From: Elysia chlorotica
Taxonomy: Eukaryota > Mollusca > Gastropoda > Plakobranchidae
Length of the DNA stretch: 64,000 bases
Reading direction: 5' to 3'
Assembly: GCA_003991915.1 (NCBI GenBank)
Contig: RQTK01000232.1
Location: forward strand, 362,912-426,911
The notes under the pieces were generated by a model that saw nothing but the letters and a program-made list of their open reading frames with translations, searched no databases and had not been told where the DNA came from. The position numbers were made by a program, and so were the translations under genes. This document shows positions 61,230 through 64,000 of the stretch, one piece after another. The stretch's first letter is position 1, and each line of letters starts with the position of its first letter.

Positions 61230-63693
61230 GTTGATGATGATGATGATGAGTTGATTATGGAAATTAGATTGATGATGATGGTCATGATAATGATGATGAT
61301 GATGATGATGATGATGATGGTGCTTATAATTAATGAATTAATGATAGTGATTATGGTGATGGATGCTTTTATATAAAGCACAATTACTTCTGCTATGCTG
61401 TGCTATATGCACTTTTACTCTGAAGTTATCAACAAGTTATTTACTTAGTTGAAAATAATATAATCATATAAACATAATGTTCCTTTAGGTATTTGAATAG
61501 TACACAATATTGAAGGGGAGAAAACTGTATAAATATGCAGTGCAGATAATTGTACACTTCCTACTCTCCTAATCTTTAGCCATTTATAATAGGTTAGAAG
61601 GGACAGCCACAAACCTAGGATTAGCTTGAGACCAACAGATAAGACAAGTAGACAAAAAACATTTTCTGTATTATAATGCCATTTATAATACAAAGACAGA
61701 TCAGGGCCATCTAAAAGGCGACCAACATAAAACGTCTGACGAAAAGCCTAGCAACTAAGTACATACATTCTGAACATGGTAACAAAGACAGATCAGGGCC
61801 ATTTAAAAGGTCTGACGAAAAGCAACTAATTACATACATTCTGAACATGGTAGAATCCCAAAGGAGGCCCTTTGCCCTTGCCGCTGTTTTTCAGAGGCTC
61901 GGTGGAGAACGCTTCGTCGTGGCGGTGAAGGAAACTGCGGAACCCAAAAAAGAAAAACACAAGTTATATCATAGTCAATAGAAGCACAGGAATAGTCCTA
62001 TTTTTTCCTTCTCTTTAAAAAAAAAAAAAGGACATTCCCCGTTTCATTTGTAGAAGTTTTCAAATTGCTACACACAAAATTTATTATTTTCCCATTTTCA
62101 CCTGGCTTAATCTTACCCTTTCCACAGTAAGAAACCCCCTGTTAGACACCCACCCCGCTCCTCCGCATCCAATTTACTGTGCCCCGCCTTCATGATTCTT
62201 CCTTCCCCCCTTCCATAGAACAAAACAAAAGAAAAAATGTAACAAAACGGAGCTGCCCCTCACTTGAACTGGCAGAAGATGTCGGCGTATTCCGAGGAAA
62301 TGTTTGACGCCTGCAGGATGGTCACCCGGAACTGGAACTGGCTGCCGATCGACAGGTGATCGGGCAGGTCCAGCGCGTTGATCTCAGGGCAGTAGTCGAT
62401 CTCGCCCGCCCCATCACTCGTCTTGTTGTCCGGATTCCCTTGCTGATTTTCTGGGGTAATAGAAAAAAAAAATGAGATACAATCTCTTGAATCAGTGGAA
62501 GGTAAAGTAACTAATATTCATTGGATTGTCTTTGCCATACTCGAAACAAACATTATTTAATTCATGCGCAATACTAGAGTTAGTTTTTCTACACCTTGAA
62601 ACCTTGAATTCTTACAGGTAAAAAAAAAAATCAACTTAATCCATACATCAGGTTTCTATCAGCTGCATTACCTGAAAACACAACATTATAGGCTTATTAA
62701 AAAGAAAAGGAAAAACACAACTGTCTAGTACTAAAAAAATCCCTGCTTAATTGAATAATCACTTTCCAGACGCAAGTTATCCTCTTCCCATCACGCCACA
62801 CTCATGTTGTGCTCATTGATACGCTCTTATGCTAGCTCATTTTTGTATTGATCTGCTCACTTCTATTTCAAAACGATACAAATCAAAGCTTTGACCTTTT
62901 ATGAAATTTTAAAAATTTCCCAAAATAATGCTCACACAATGAATATGCCTTAAATCATGTGGTTATCATCTGGTTAGCAGAATGTGCCTGATTATTAGTT
63001 CACAAAGTTACTGCTTACTGCTGGACATATATGTGTAAAGGCCAAGGAAAACGATGGAAAAGAAGGTGAACTTACTTTGCCTCGTGTTAACTGACCAACT
63101 TCAGTTTATTTTGTTTGAAAGACTTTTTGAATTTGTAAAATATCTGCATCAGTTGGTTTGTTTTTAAAGAAAAAAGAAGAACAGTCCATTTTGCTCTATA
63201 TTTTCAGAACAAGAAATTCTTTTCATTCCATGCTTTTCTCCCAGTGCGGCACATTACGTTGGTCGTATGGTCACATATTATGTCTGTCGTATGGTCACAG
63301 TACCATAATTATGGTACAAGTGAGACTTATGGCAAAATGCAAGTGATATATCATTGTCATGGTGAACATGAGATCTATCTATATACCTAAACTTTCAGAC
63401 TAAAAATGCGCTAGTAGGCTTTTGTTGTATCTAATTAGTAACGTGTACTCAATTTGAAGCAGAAATAACGAAAAAAAAAGTTTTTATCGATTATCTCATA
63501 AAAAGCATAAATGACTTAATGCTTAAATCACAGAACAGTGACGACAGGTTGATTGATCTAGGCATGAGTCGGCGCCAGTACCTGAAGCCACGACAGATCC
63601 GTCCCCGGCCTGGCCCTCGCCCTCCACAATCCTCAGCTCCTCCATGGAAGATGCCATCACCTCGGCCTTGGTCTCAGAGGCTGGCGCTTGTTT
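40835..63693 (-). CDS. unc-104: UNC-104/KIF1A-type kinesin-3, C-terminal half (21 coding exons)
   Basis: Plus-end-directed microtubule motor that carries synaptic-vesicle precursors and other vesicles in axons. This window has only the stalk/tail and C-terminal PH domain; the motor and FHA domains lie beyond the upper edge. Recognition rests on family hallmarks on the minus strand: [108 protein letters not shown] and [12 protein letters not shown]. Exons in transcript order are 63582-63693, 62264-62450, 61838-61934, 60941-61059, 60110-60199, 57704-57748, 57273-57296, 54857-54928, 54059-54210, 53381-53486, 52949-53063, 52362-52447, 48914-49008, 47947-48092, 47412-47519, 46445-46681 (extendable to 46355), 45955-46064, 45302-45533, 44520-44639, 41405-41523 and 40835-40874. 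They sum to 2412 nt with phase kept at every junction. Exons are GC-rich islands in AT-rich introns. Exact microexon use is inferred. Confidence 0.95.
41033..41395. repeat. GA/GACA tract with internal 120-bp duplication
   Basis: GA-rich on the plus strand, with a repeated block (AAAGAGACAGGGAGAGAGAA ... GAGTGAGTGAGAGAAGAG) at about 41139-41200 and 41258-41320. In transcript sense it is a CT tract filling the last unc-104 intron. Confidence 0.92.
41405..41523 (-). CDS. unc-104: unc-104 exon 20 (PH domain C-terminal helix)
   Basis: The acceptor GGTTCCCAG precedes ACCCAGAATG; the donor is ATCAG|GTGGGC. It encodes [18 protein letters not shown], then [20 protein letters not shown] and I, equal to vertebrate TPNTF(A/S)VCT(K/E)HRG.LLQA..DKDM.DWLYAFNPLLAGTIR. 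The Trp of DWLYA is the conserved PH-helix Trp. If the intron is retained the frame stays open through a CT repeat (see findings). Confidence 0.97.
41580..41640 (-). mobile_element. SINE tail fragment
   Basis: GTTTTATCGCACGTCAGCAC followed by GGCTATGTTGTGCCCATGA is a diverged reverse complement of the SINE 3' part. It sits in the intron between unc-104 exons 19 and 20. Confidence 0.45.
41787..41924 (-). mobile_element. SINE, truncated copy in unc-104 intron
   Basis: GTTGCTTAGTGTCCAACGTC, AGCACTATATAGGCTATATT, GTGGATGGACCCCAAGAATA and ATGCTGCCACACAGAGATGA match the family, in reverse complement. The tRNA head is missing. Confidence 0.72.
42210..43040 (-). repeat. Unidentified interspersed repeat, copy A, with 12-bp expansion
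   Basis: Shares long collinear stretches with 59005-59530: AACTCTTAGATAAGAAAAA, CACACCAATACAGA, GGGGTGGGAGTTTG, TCTAGGAACTCTCCTA and GAATGCTTACA-like ends. In minus sense one end reads [13 protein letters not shown]; copy B reads [17 protein letters not shown] then stop. In copy A the IGKK region has expanded into about 270 bp of 12-bp units (42700-42975). Same orientation in both copies. The family is unknown; it could be the 3' end of a non-autonomous retroelement or a retrocopied 3' gene end. Confidence 0.7.
42700..42975. repeat. 12-bp coding-like tandem array (KINK/QEDE periodicity)
   Basis: About 22 copies of a unit close to TCTTCTTGTTTA/TCTTCTTTTTCA (plus sense), with all three minus frames open. 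One frame reads a run of NKKI/NKKM tetrapeptides, another QEDE/KEDE. It arose inside copy A of the interspersed repeat, where copy B has a single unit. No evidence of expression. Confidence 0.85.
43690..44330 (+). mobile_element. Degraded LINE fragment, endonuclease domain
   Basis: Plus-strand translation in shifting frames gives [11 protein letters not shown], then [10 protein letters not shown] and [18 protein letters not shown], then GEFNARV and [18 protein letters not shown]. These are the successive landmarks of the apurinic-type endonuclease of RTE/CR1-like retrotransposons ([12 protein letters not shown].....K..V; GDFNA; VG.HGLG..N..G). The catalytic-motif Asp is Glu here, and frameshifts and stops are present, so it is dead. 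It lies in the intron between exons 19 and 20, opposite to unc-104. No reverse-transcriptase part is seen. Confidence 0.8.
44520..44639 (-). CDS. unc-104: unc-104 exon 19 (PH domain core)
   Basis: The acceptor GTGCCAG precedes GTGGTGCGCC; the donor is AAG|GTAGGC. Exactly 40 codons: [17 protein letters not shown], then [19 protein letters not shown] and ALLK. It matches vertebrate VVRRPY..(I/M)YNS(D/E)KD.VER..(I/L)NL(A/S)[13 protein letters not shown](L/V)K. It is phase 0 at both ends. Confidence 0.97.
45095..45182 (-). mobile_element. tRNA-like relic in unc-104 intron
   Basis: In minus sense GCGTAGTGGTCTATTGGTTT and, about 45 bases later, AAGGGTTCTAATCCAACGAAG resemble A and B boxes of a tRNA with a variable arm. 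Mismatches in both boxes and no paired acceptor stem point to a SINE or tRNA pseudogene. Confidence 0.35.
45302..45533 (-). CDS. unc-104: unc-104 exon 18 (linker and start of PH domain)
   Basis: The acceptor CTGCCCAG precedes AGCGGTGCC; the donor is GTG|GTCAGT. It encodes a Ser/Pro linker ([19 protein letters not shown]), then [19 protein letters not shown] and [15 protein letters not shown]. The PH domain starts around SRRGYL. Vertebrate KIF1 has the same layout, (P)DI.EIR.S.VVS(K/R)(K/R)GYL.F. Basic residues in SRRGY and IKRWVVVRR are those expected to contact phosphoinositides. Confidence 0.96.
45955..46064 (-). CDS. unc-104: unc-104 exon 17 (Ser/Thr-rich linker)
   Basis: The acceptor CTGTCCAG precedes ATGGACGCC; the donor is AA|GTGAGG. 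It encodes [18 protein letters not shown], then [18 protein letters not shown], a Ser/Thr-rich disordered linker like the variable Ser-rich region before the PH domain of vertebrate KIF1. Support comes from splice signals and phase: AA plus A from exon 18 makes Lys. Sequence conservation is low here. Confidence 0.85.
46349..46445 (-). repeat. Tandem array of duplicated 5' splice sites (27-bp unit)
   Basis: In transcript sense the unit is GTAAGCCTCAAG followed by CCCGCCCCGGTCAAG, and each unit ends at a new AAG|GTAAGC donor. Donor hexamers occupy 46439-46444, 46412-46417, 46385-46390 and 46349-46354. Spacings are 27, 27 and 36 nt, the last unit having nine extra bases (CTCCTACCC). Each added unit would encode VSLKPAPVK. 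The two 27-nt units are identical, which suggests recent expansion. Confidence 0.93.
46355..46681 (-). CDS. unc-104: unc-104 exon 16, with four tandem in-frame 3' ends
   Basis: The acceptor CTCCCCTCAG precedes GTCGAAGGCC. The exon reads [20 protein letters not shown], a charged stretch, then [19 protein letters not shown] and PLKPAPVK. The block (K/R)ELA.KC(V/L)(R/Q)L aligns with vertebrate KIF1. The first donor (exon end 46445, AAG|GTAAGC) gives 79 codons. Three further copies of the same exon end and donor follow at 46418, 46391 and 46355, giving 88, 97 and 109 codons. All are phase 0. Which donor is used cannot be read from DNA; the annotated span is the longest form. Confidence 0.9.
47210..47278 (+). 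mobile_element. tRNA-like relic next to an AAG/AAC microsatellite
   Basis: GTTCAGTTGTTAGAGTGCAG, then CAGTCCCTGGTTCGATACAC. It resembles a SINE head followed by an A-rich microsatellite tail (47297-47395), within the short intron between exons 15 and 16. Confidence 0.4.
47297..47395. repeat. AAG and AAC trinucleotide microsatellite
   Basis: AAGAAG then CAACAACAA-type runs in the intron between exons 15 and 16. Confidence 0.9.
47412..47519 (-). CDS. unc-104: unc-104 exon 15 ([14 protein letters not shown])
   Basis: The acceptor CGCAACAG precedes GTGGAGAAG; the donor is AAG|GTGAGA. The 36 codons read [18 protein letters not shown], then [18 protein letters not shown]. The start matches vertebrate VEKTRH(Y/F)LLLRE(K/R)L directly after the HQWELEKL exon. 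The exon is phase 0 at both ends. The second half looks helical and charged and is lineage-specific. Confidence 0.95.
47640..47935. repeat. (TCTG)n and (CT)n filling a short intron
   Basis: A clean GTCT run at 47705-47748, then nearly pure CT to 47929. It occupies most of the 427-base intron between exons 14 and 15 and ends about 12 bases from the exon 14 donor, so in transcript sense the intron starts with (GA)n. Confidence 0.95.
47947..48092 (-). CDS. unc-104: unc-104 exon 14 ([17 protein letters not shown])
   Basis: The acceptor CCCCCCAG precedes GAGCAGAG; the donor is ATG|GTAGGG. It encodes [20 protein letters not shown], then [20 protein letters not shown]. The family signature is [21 protein letters not shown]..(D/E)HQWELEKL. 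Length is 146 nt. The donor opens straight into a (GA)n tract that fills more than half of the next, very short intron. Confidence 0.97.
48531..48652 (-). mobile_element. SINE, truncated copy (left of a pair)
   Basis: The tail side shows (GAGTT)3 then GGTTTAACGTCGAAAATCAG; the body has TATCTGCTGCCACACACAAG. It abuts a second copy in the same orientation at 48653. Confidence 0.75.
48653..48886 (-). mobile_element. tRNA-derived SINE, near full length (right of a pair)
   Basis: The tail GGTTTAACATCCCGCGCCAT and body TTATGTGCTGCCACACGTGA lead to a head with GCAGTTTGAATCCCGTGATG in minus sense (B box GTTTGAATCCC). It ends about 30 bases from the unc-104 exon 13 donor. Its head differs from types 1 and 2. 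Confidence 0.75.
48914..49008 (-). CDS. unc-104: unc-104 exon 13 (ALKNLFG ... GVYELLL)
   Basis: Two in-frame acceptors lie 12 nt apart: TTTTCAG|TCCGCG (exon end 49020) and CGTTTCAG|GGCCC (49008). The second gives [10 protein letters not shown] across the junction, which fits the vertebrate PPRSLRSLFG pattern, so it was preferred. Use of the first would add four residues. The rest reads [18 protein letters not shown] and RQYSES. The donor is G|GTGGGT. A long CT-rich minisatellite lies just upstream of the acceptor. Confidence 0.92.
49085..49560. repeat. Polypurine minisatellite next to exon 13
   Basis: About 15 diverged units of roughly 31 bases built on GAAGACAGGAGAAGAGGGTA then GGGAGAGA (plus sense). 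In transcript sense it is a pyrimidine tract of almost 480 bases, starting about 65 bases upstream of the exon 13 acceptor. Confidence 0.85.
49561..52254. other. Intron between unc-104 exons 12 and 13
   Basis: AT-rich intronic DNA with the duplication at 50465-50655. No extra exon was found that fits the phase. Confidence 0.6.
50465..50655. repeat. Diverged tandem duplication of about 95 bp in intron 12
   Basis: AAATAGGCATAG and AGGAGGTTCTAGA(T/C)AGCA appear in the same order in 50465-50553 and 50556-50655. AT-rich, no coding sense. Confidence 0.8.
52255..52328. repeat. 25-bp tandem repeat, three copies, after exon 12 donor
   Basis: Units of TTTTTGACAGCTACGTTATG plus CCTGG start at 52255, 52280 and 52305, the last with one T fewer and one C-to-T change. 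They begin 34 bases below the exon 12 boundary. Confidence 0.92.
52362..52447 (-). CDS. unc-104: unc-104 exon 12 ([19 protein letters not shown])
   Basis: The acceptor CTCACCAG precedes GTTGAGAAC; the donor is CCGAG|GTGCGT. It encodes [18 protein letters not shown] and [10 protein letters not shown], matching the family block C.QPA.(I/V)TKD.CMV.YSRDAKI.PPR. A 25-bp repeat present three times starts 34 bases into the following intron (52255-52328). Confidence 0.95.
52949..53063 (-). CDS. unc-104: unc-104 exon 11 (FEAAWDSS ... MTLSAYLE)
   Basis: Two acceptors are possible: GTGCCAG|AATTTTC (chosen) and CTTCCAG|TTTGAG 13 nt further in. Only the first keeps phase with exon 10. The product is [16 protein letters not shown], then [20 protein letters not shown], nearly identical to the vertebrate block [30 protein letters not shown]. 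The donor is GAG|GTGAGG. Confidence 0.96.
53381..53486 (-). CDS. unc-104: unc-104 exon 10 ([12 protein letters not shown])
   Basis: The acceptor CATGCAG precedes GTCGTATCAG, and the donor is ACAG|GTGGGT. It encodes [31 protein letters not shown] and ND, continuing the GRIRN motif of the family. Its ending AG plus A of exon 11 makes Arg, giving [13 protein letters not shown] over the junction. Size is 106 nt. Confidence 0.94.
54059..54210 (-). CDS. unc-104: unc-104 exon 9 (LHQGIQRR ... VRELVVG)
   Basis: The acceptor is CCGACCAG|G and the donor GTAG|GTGGGT. The product reads [35 protein letters not shown], then WKDVRELVV. These match the KIF1 blocks Y(I/V)[16 protein letters not shown] and W.VRELVVGRIRN. 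It is one of the most conserved tail exons. The Gly of ELVVG is split across the junction. Confidence 0.96.
54857..54928 (-). CDS. unc-104: unc-104 exon 8 ([15 protein letters not shown])
   Basis: The acceptor CTACCCTCAG and donor GA|GTGAGT bound 72 nt. The frame set by phase reads SSPVHSQCD, then [14 protein letters not shown]. This corresponds to the KIF1A/KIF1B block L(V/L)WFEI.EL...GEYIP. The terminal GA joins G from exon 9 to give Glu before YVPVVVDH. Confidence 0.93.
54929..57272. other. Intron between unc-104 exons 7 and 8
   Basis: AT-rich, with a GAT run at 55155-55205 and A-rich stretches. No other exon candidate. Confidence 0.6.
57273..57296 (-). CDS. unc-104: unc-104 exon 7, candidate 24-nt microexon
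   Basis: TCTATTTAG precedes GTCGTTGATT, and the 24-nt segment ends AAAAG before a consensus donor GTAAGT. Inserted between exons 6 and 8 it adds exactly eight codons (R-S-L-I-I-P-Q-K with split end codons), and skipping it keeps the frame. The strong donor and exact phase support it. The short size makes a chance match possible. Confidence 0.55.
57704..57748 (-). CDS. unc-104: unc-104 exon 6, 45-nt small exon
   Basis: The acceptor TGACTCACAG is followed by 45 bases ending GACAG before the donor GTAGTT, which is weaker than the gene's other donors. In the required phase it encodes [14 protein letters not shown] between split codons. No clear family motif is visible in this variable linker. 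It is supported by size, splice signals and exact phase compatibility with exons 5 and 7 or 8. It could be alternatively spliced. Confidence 0.65.
57749..60109. other. Intron between unc-104 exons 5 and 6
   Basis: Contains a GA run near 57774, a CA run at 58057-58083 and repeat copy B. No exon candidate. Confidence 0.6.
59005..59530 (-). repeat. Unidentified interspersed repeat, copy B (unexpanded)
   Basis: The collinear partner of 42210-43040, in the intron between exons 5 and 6. It lacks the 12-bp expansion and has instead a poly-C/poly-A tract at 59267-59297. In minus sense its protein-like end reads [19 protein letters not shown] then a stop, followed by a UTR-like AT-rich tail. Confidence 0.7.
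60110..60199 (-). CDS. unc-104: unc-104 exon 5 (Pro-rich, [12 protein letters not shown])
   Basis: The acceptor CTTTCAG and donor CCAG|GTGAGA frame a 90-nt exon, read as one base, 29 codons, two bases. The phase dictated by its neighbours gives [20 protein letters not shown] followed by [10 protein letters not shown]. This resembles the KIF1B segment CRRFFPPPMPLSKPVPATK that follows the GHYQQHPLH block. Another frame is also open across the exon but breaks phase with both neighbours. Confidence 0.88.
60941..61059 (-). CDS. unc-104: unc-104 exon 4 ([13 protein letters not shown])
   Basis: The acceptor is GTGTCCAG|TTCACAG and the donor TA|GTGAGT. It encodes [15 protein letters not shown], then [15 protein letters not shown], matching the vertebrate family block [12 protein letters not shown]. 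The terminal TA looks like the start of a stop codon in genomic sequence, but with C from the next exon it gives Tyr. A long GAT microsatellite lies about 80 bases upstream in transcript sense. Confidence 0.95.
61139..61320. repeat. (GAT)n microsatellite in unc-104 intron
   Basis: A long ATG/GAT run interrupted near 61230 and 61255-61290, between exons 3 and 4. A shorter GAT run is at 55155-55205. Confidence 0.95.
61691..61853 (-). repeat. Duplication carrying the exon 3 splice donor
   Basis: Copy 1 (61691-61782) and copy 2 (61783-61853) share CAAAGACAGATCAGGGCCAT, CTGACGAAAAGC and TACATACATTCTGAACATGG. Copy 2 holds the real exon 3 end and GTATGT donor. Copy 1 repeats the exon end and donor (61761-61766) inside the intron, 71 nt away. 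Confidence 0.9.
61838..61934 (-). CDS. unc-104: unc-104 exon 3 ([16 protein letters not shown])
   Basis: The acceptor CCGCAG precedes TTTCCTTCAC, and the donor is AAT|GTATGT. It encodes [16 protein letters not shown] then GFYHVQN, near-invariant KIF1 family blocks. Compared with remembered vertebrate sequence, the Gly-rich loop between them is slightly longer ([10 protein letters not shown]). The last 15 exon bases and the donor are also present in a duplicated copy inside the following intron (61691-61782), described separately. Confidence 0.96.
62264..62450 (-). CDS. unc-104: unc-104 exon 2 (FRVTILQAS / EYADIFCQF region)
   Basis: A polypyrimidine tract and CCCCAG acceptor lead into AAAATCAGC; the donor is AA|GTGAGG. 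The translation contains [30 protein letters not shown] and CQF. This matches the C2-like stalk region of KIF1A/KIF1B (remembered mammalian form: [23 protein letters not shown]). The last two bases (AA) join T of the next exon to give Asn, producing [13 protein letters not shown] across the junction. Length is 187 nt, with no internal stop. Confidence 0.95.
62451..63581. other. Intron between unc-104 exons 1 and 2 of the window
   Basis: AT-rich. A short internal duplicate (TGGTCGTATGGTCACA / TGTCGTATGGTCACA) near 63259-63300. No exon candidate. Confidence 0.6.
63582..63693 (-). CDS. unc-104: unc-104 exon 1 of window (stalk linker, acidic)
   Basis: The acceptor CCCCATCAG precedes AAACAAGCG, and the exon ends TTCAG before the donor GTACTG. 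It begins in phase 0 and leaves one base (G), which completes a Glu codon with the next exon. The product starts [16 protein letters not shown] and continues with an acidic [11 protein letters not shown] stretch. This part of the stalk is weakly conserved, so assignment rests mainly on phase continuity and position directly upstream of the conserved EYADIFCQF exon. Earlier exons lie outside the window. Confidence 0.75.
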
Positions 63694-64000
63694 CTGATGG
63701 GGACGGAAAATACGGCAGTCAGTAGGATAATGATATGATGTCACACCTTTAGCTATTAGTTTTGCATAATATGCAGTTTTACCACAATATAGTATATAAA
63801 AAATGAAGGAGCAATAAATCCTTTTTAAGTTGTCTGATCAAAGAGATGAGATGCGTGCCATAATCACCTATGTCTGCTCTAGACTTGTTACTTGATGAAT
63901 GATTGAATATAAAAAAATATCCATTTGGTAAAGCATTTTGCCTCAAGGATCAGGTCTCATGGATTATCACAGAAAAAGTATAGTTTATTAAATATTATTA
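63694..64000. other. Intronic DNA to the window edge
   Basis: AT-rich, no exon. The next upstream unc-104 exon must lie outside. Confidence 0.6.

Overview
The window is eukaryotic genomic DNA: AT-rich, intron-rich, and full of microsatellites, minisatellites and short retroelements, with one assembly gap (145 N). The best-supported content is the 3' half of one large minus-strand gene, the kinesin-3 motor UNC-104 (vertebrate KIF1A/KIF1B). The protein sequence and the tRNA-headed SINEs suggest a lophotrochozoan, probably a mollusc and perhaps a gastropod. That is inference; no species is identified.

Layout. Positions 1-28000 are accessory DNA: long CT/GA, TCTG, TCTA/GATA, GTT/AAC and TTCTTG arrays, several minisatellites, local duplications and many SINE copies. 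Two short GC-rich stretches with good splice signals (4298-4426 and 28090-28216, both minus strand) look like isolated exons of another gene or genes that I cannot name. A four-site CACGTG cluster (13052-13316) and a minus-strand TATA element (16420-16427) are the only regulatory candidates. Positions 28200-33000 are mostly unique AT-rich DNA with SINEs. Positions 33000-40834 are unique, A/T-rich and poor in microsatellites, and may largely be the long 3' UTR of unc-104; they contain a 101-base hairpin at 33819-33919.

Positions 40835-63693 hold 21 coding exons, read from high to low coordinate. I built every junction by hand from GT/AG signals, reading-frame phase and remembered human KIF1A/KIF1B sequence. 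The exons sum to 2412 nt (803 codons plus stop, with the shortest form of exon 16), and phase is kept at all 20 junctions. They encode the conserved stalk/tail region, a low-complexity linker and the C-terminal PH domain that docks the motor on vesicle membranes. The motor head, FHA domain and promoter lie beyond base 64000.

The most unusual feature is in exon 16. Its 3' end, including the 5' splice site, is tandemly copied four times (donors at 46445, 46418, 46391 and 46355). Spacings are 27, 27 and 36 nt, so any donor keeps the frame and adds 0, 9, 18 or 30 residues just before the PH domain. A second splice donor, that of exon 3, has also been duplicated into its own intron, out of frame. 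The gene also carries a predicted 24-nt microexon. Its introns hold a degraded LINE endonuclease, SINEs, and two copies of an unidentified repeat, one of which has expanded into a 12-bp protein-like array.
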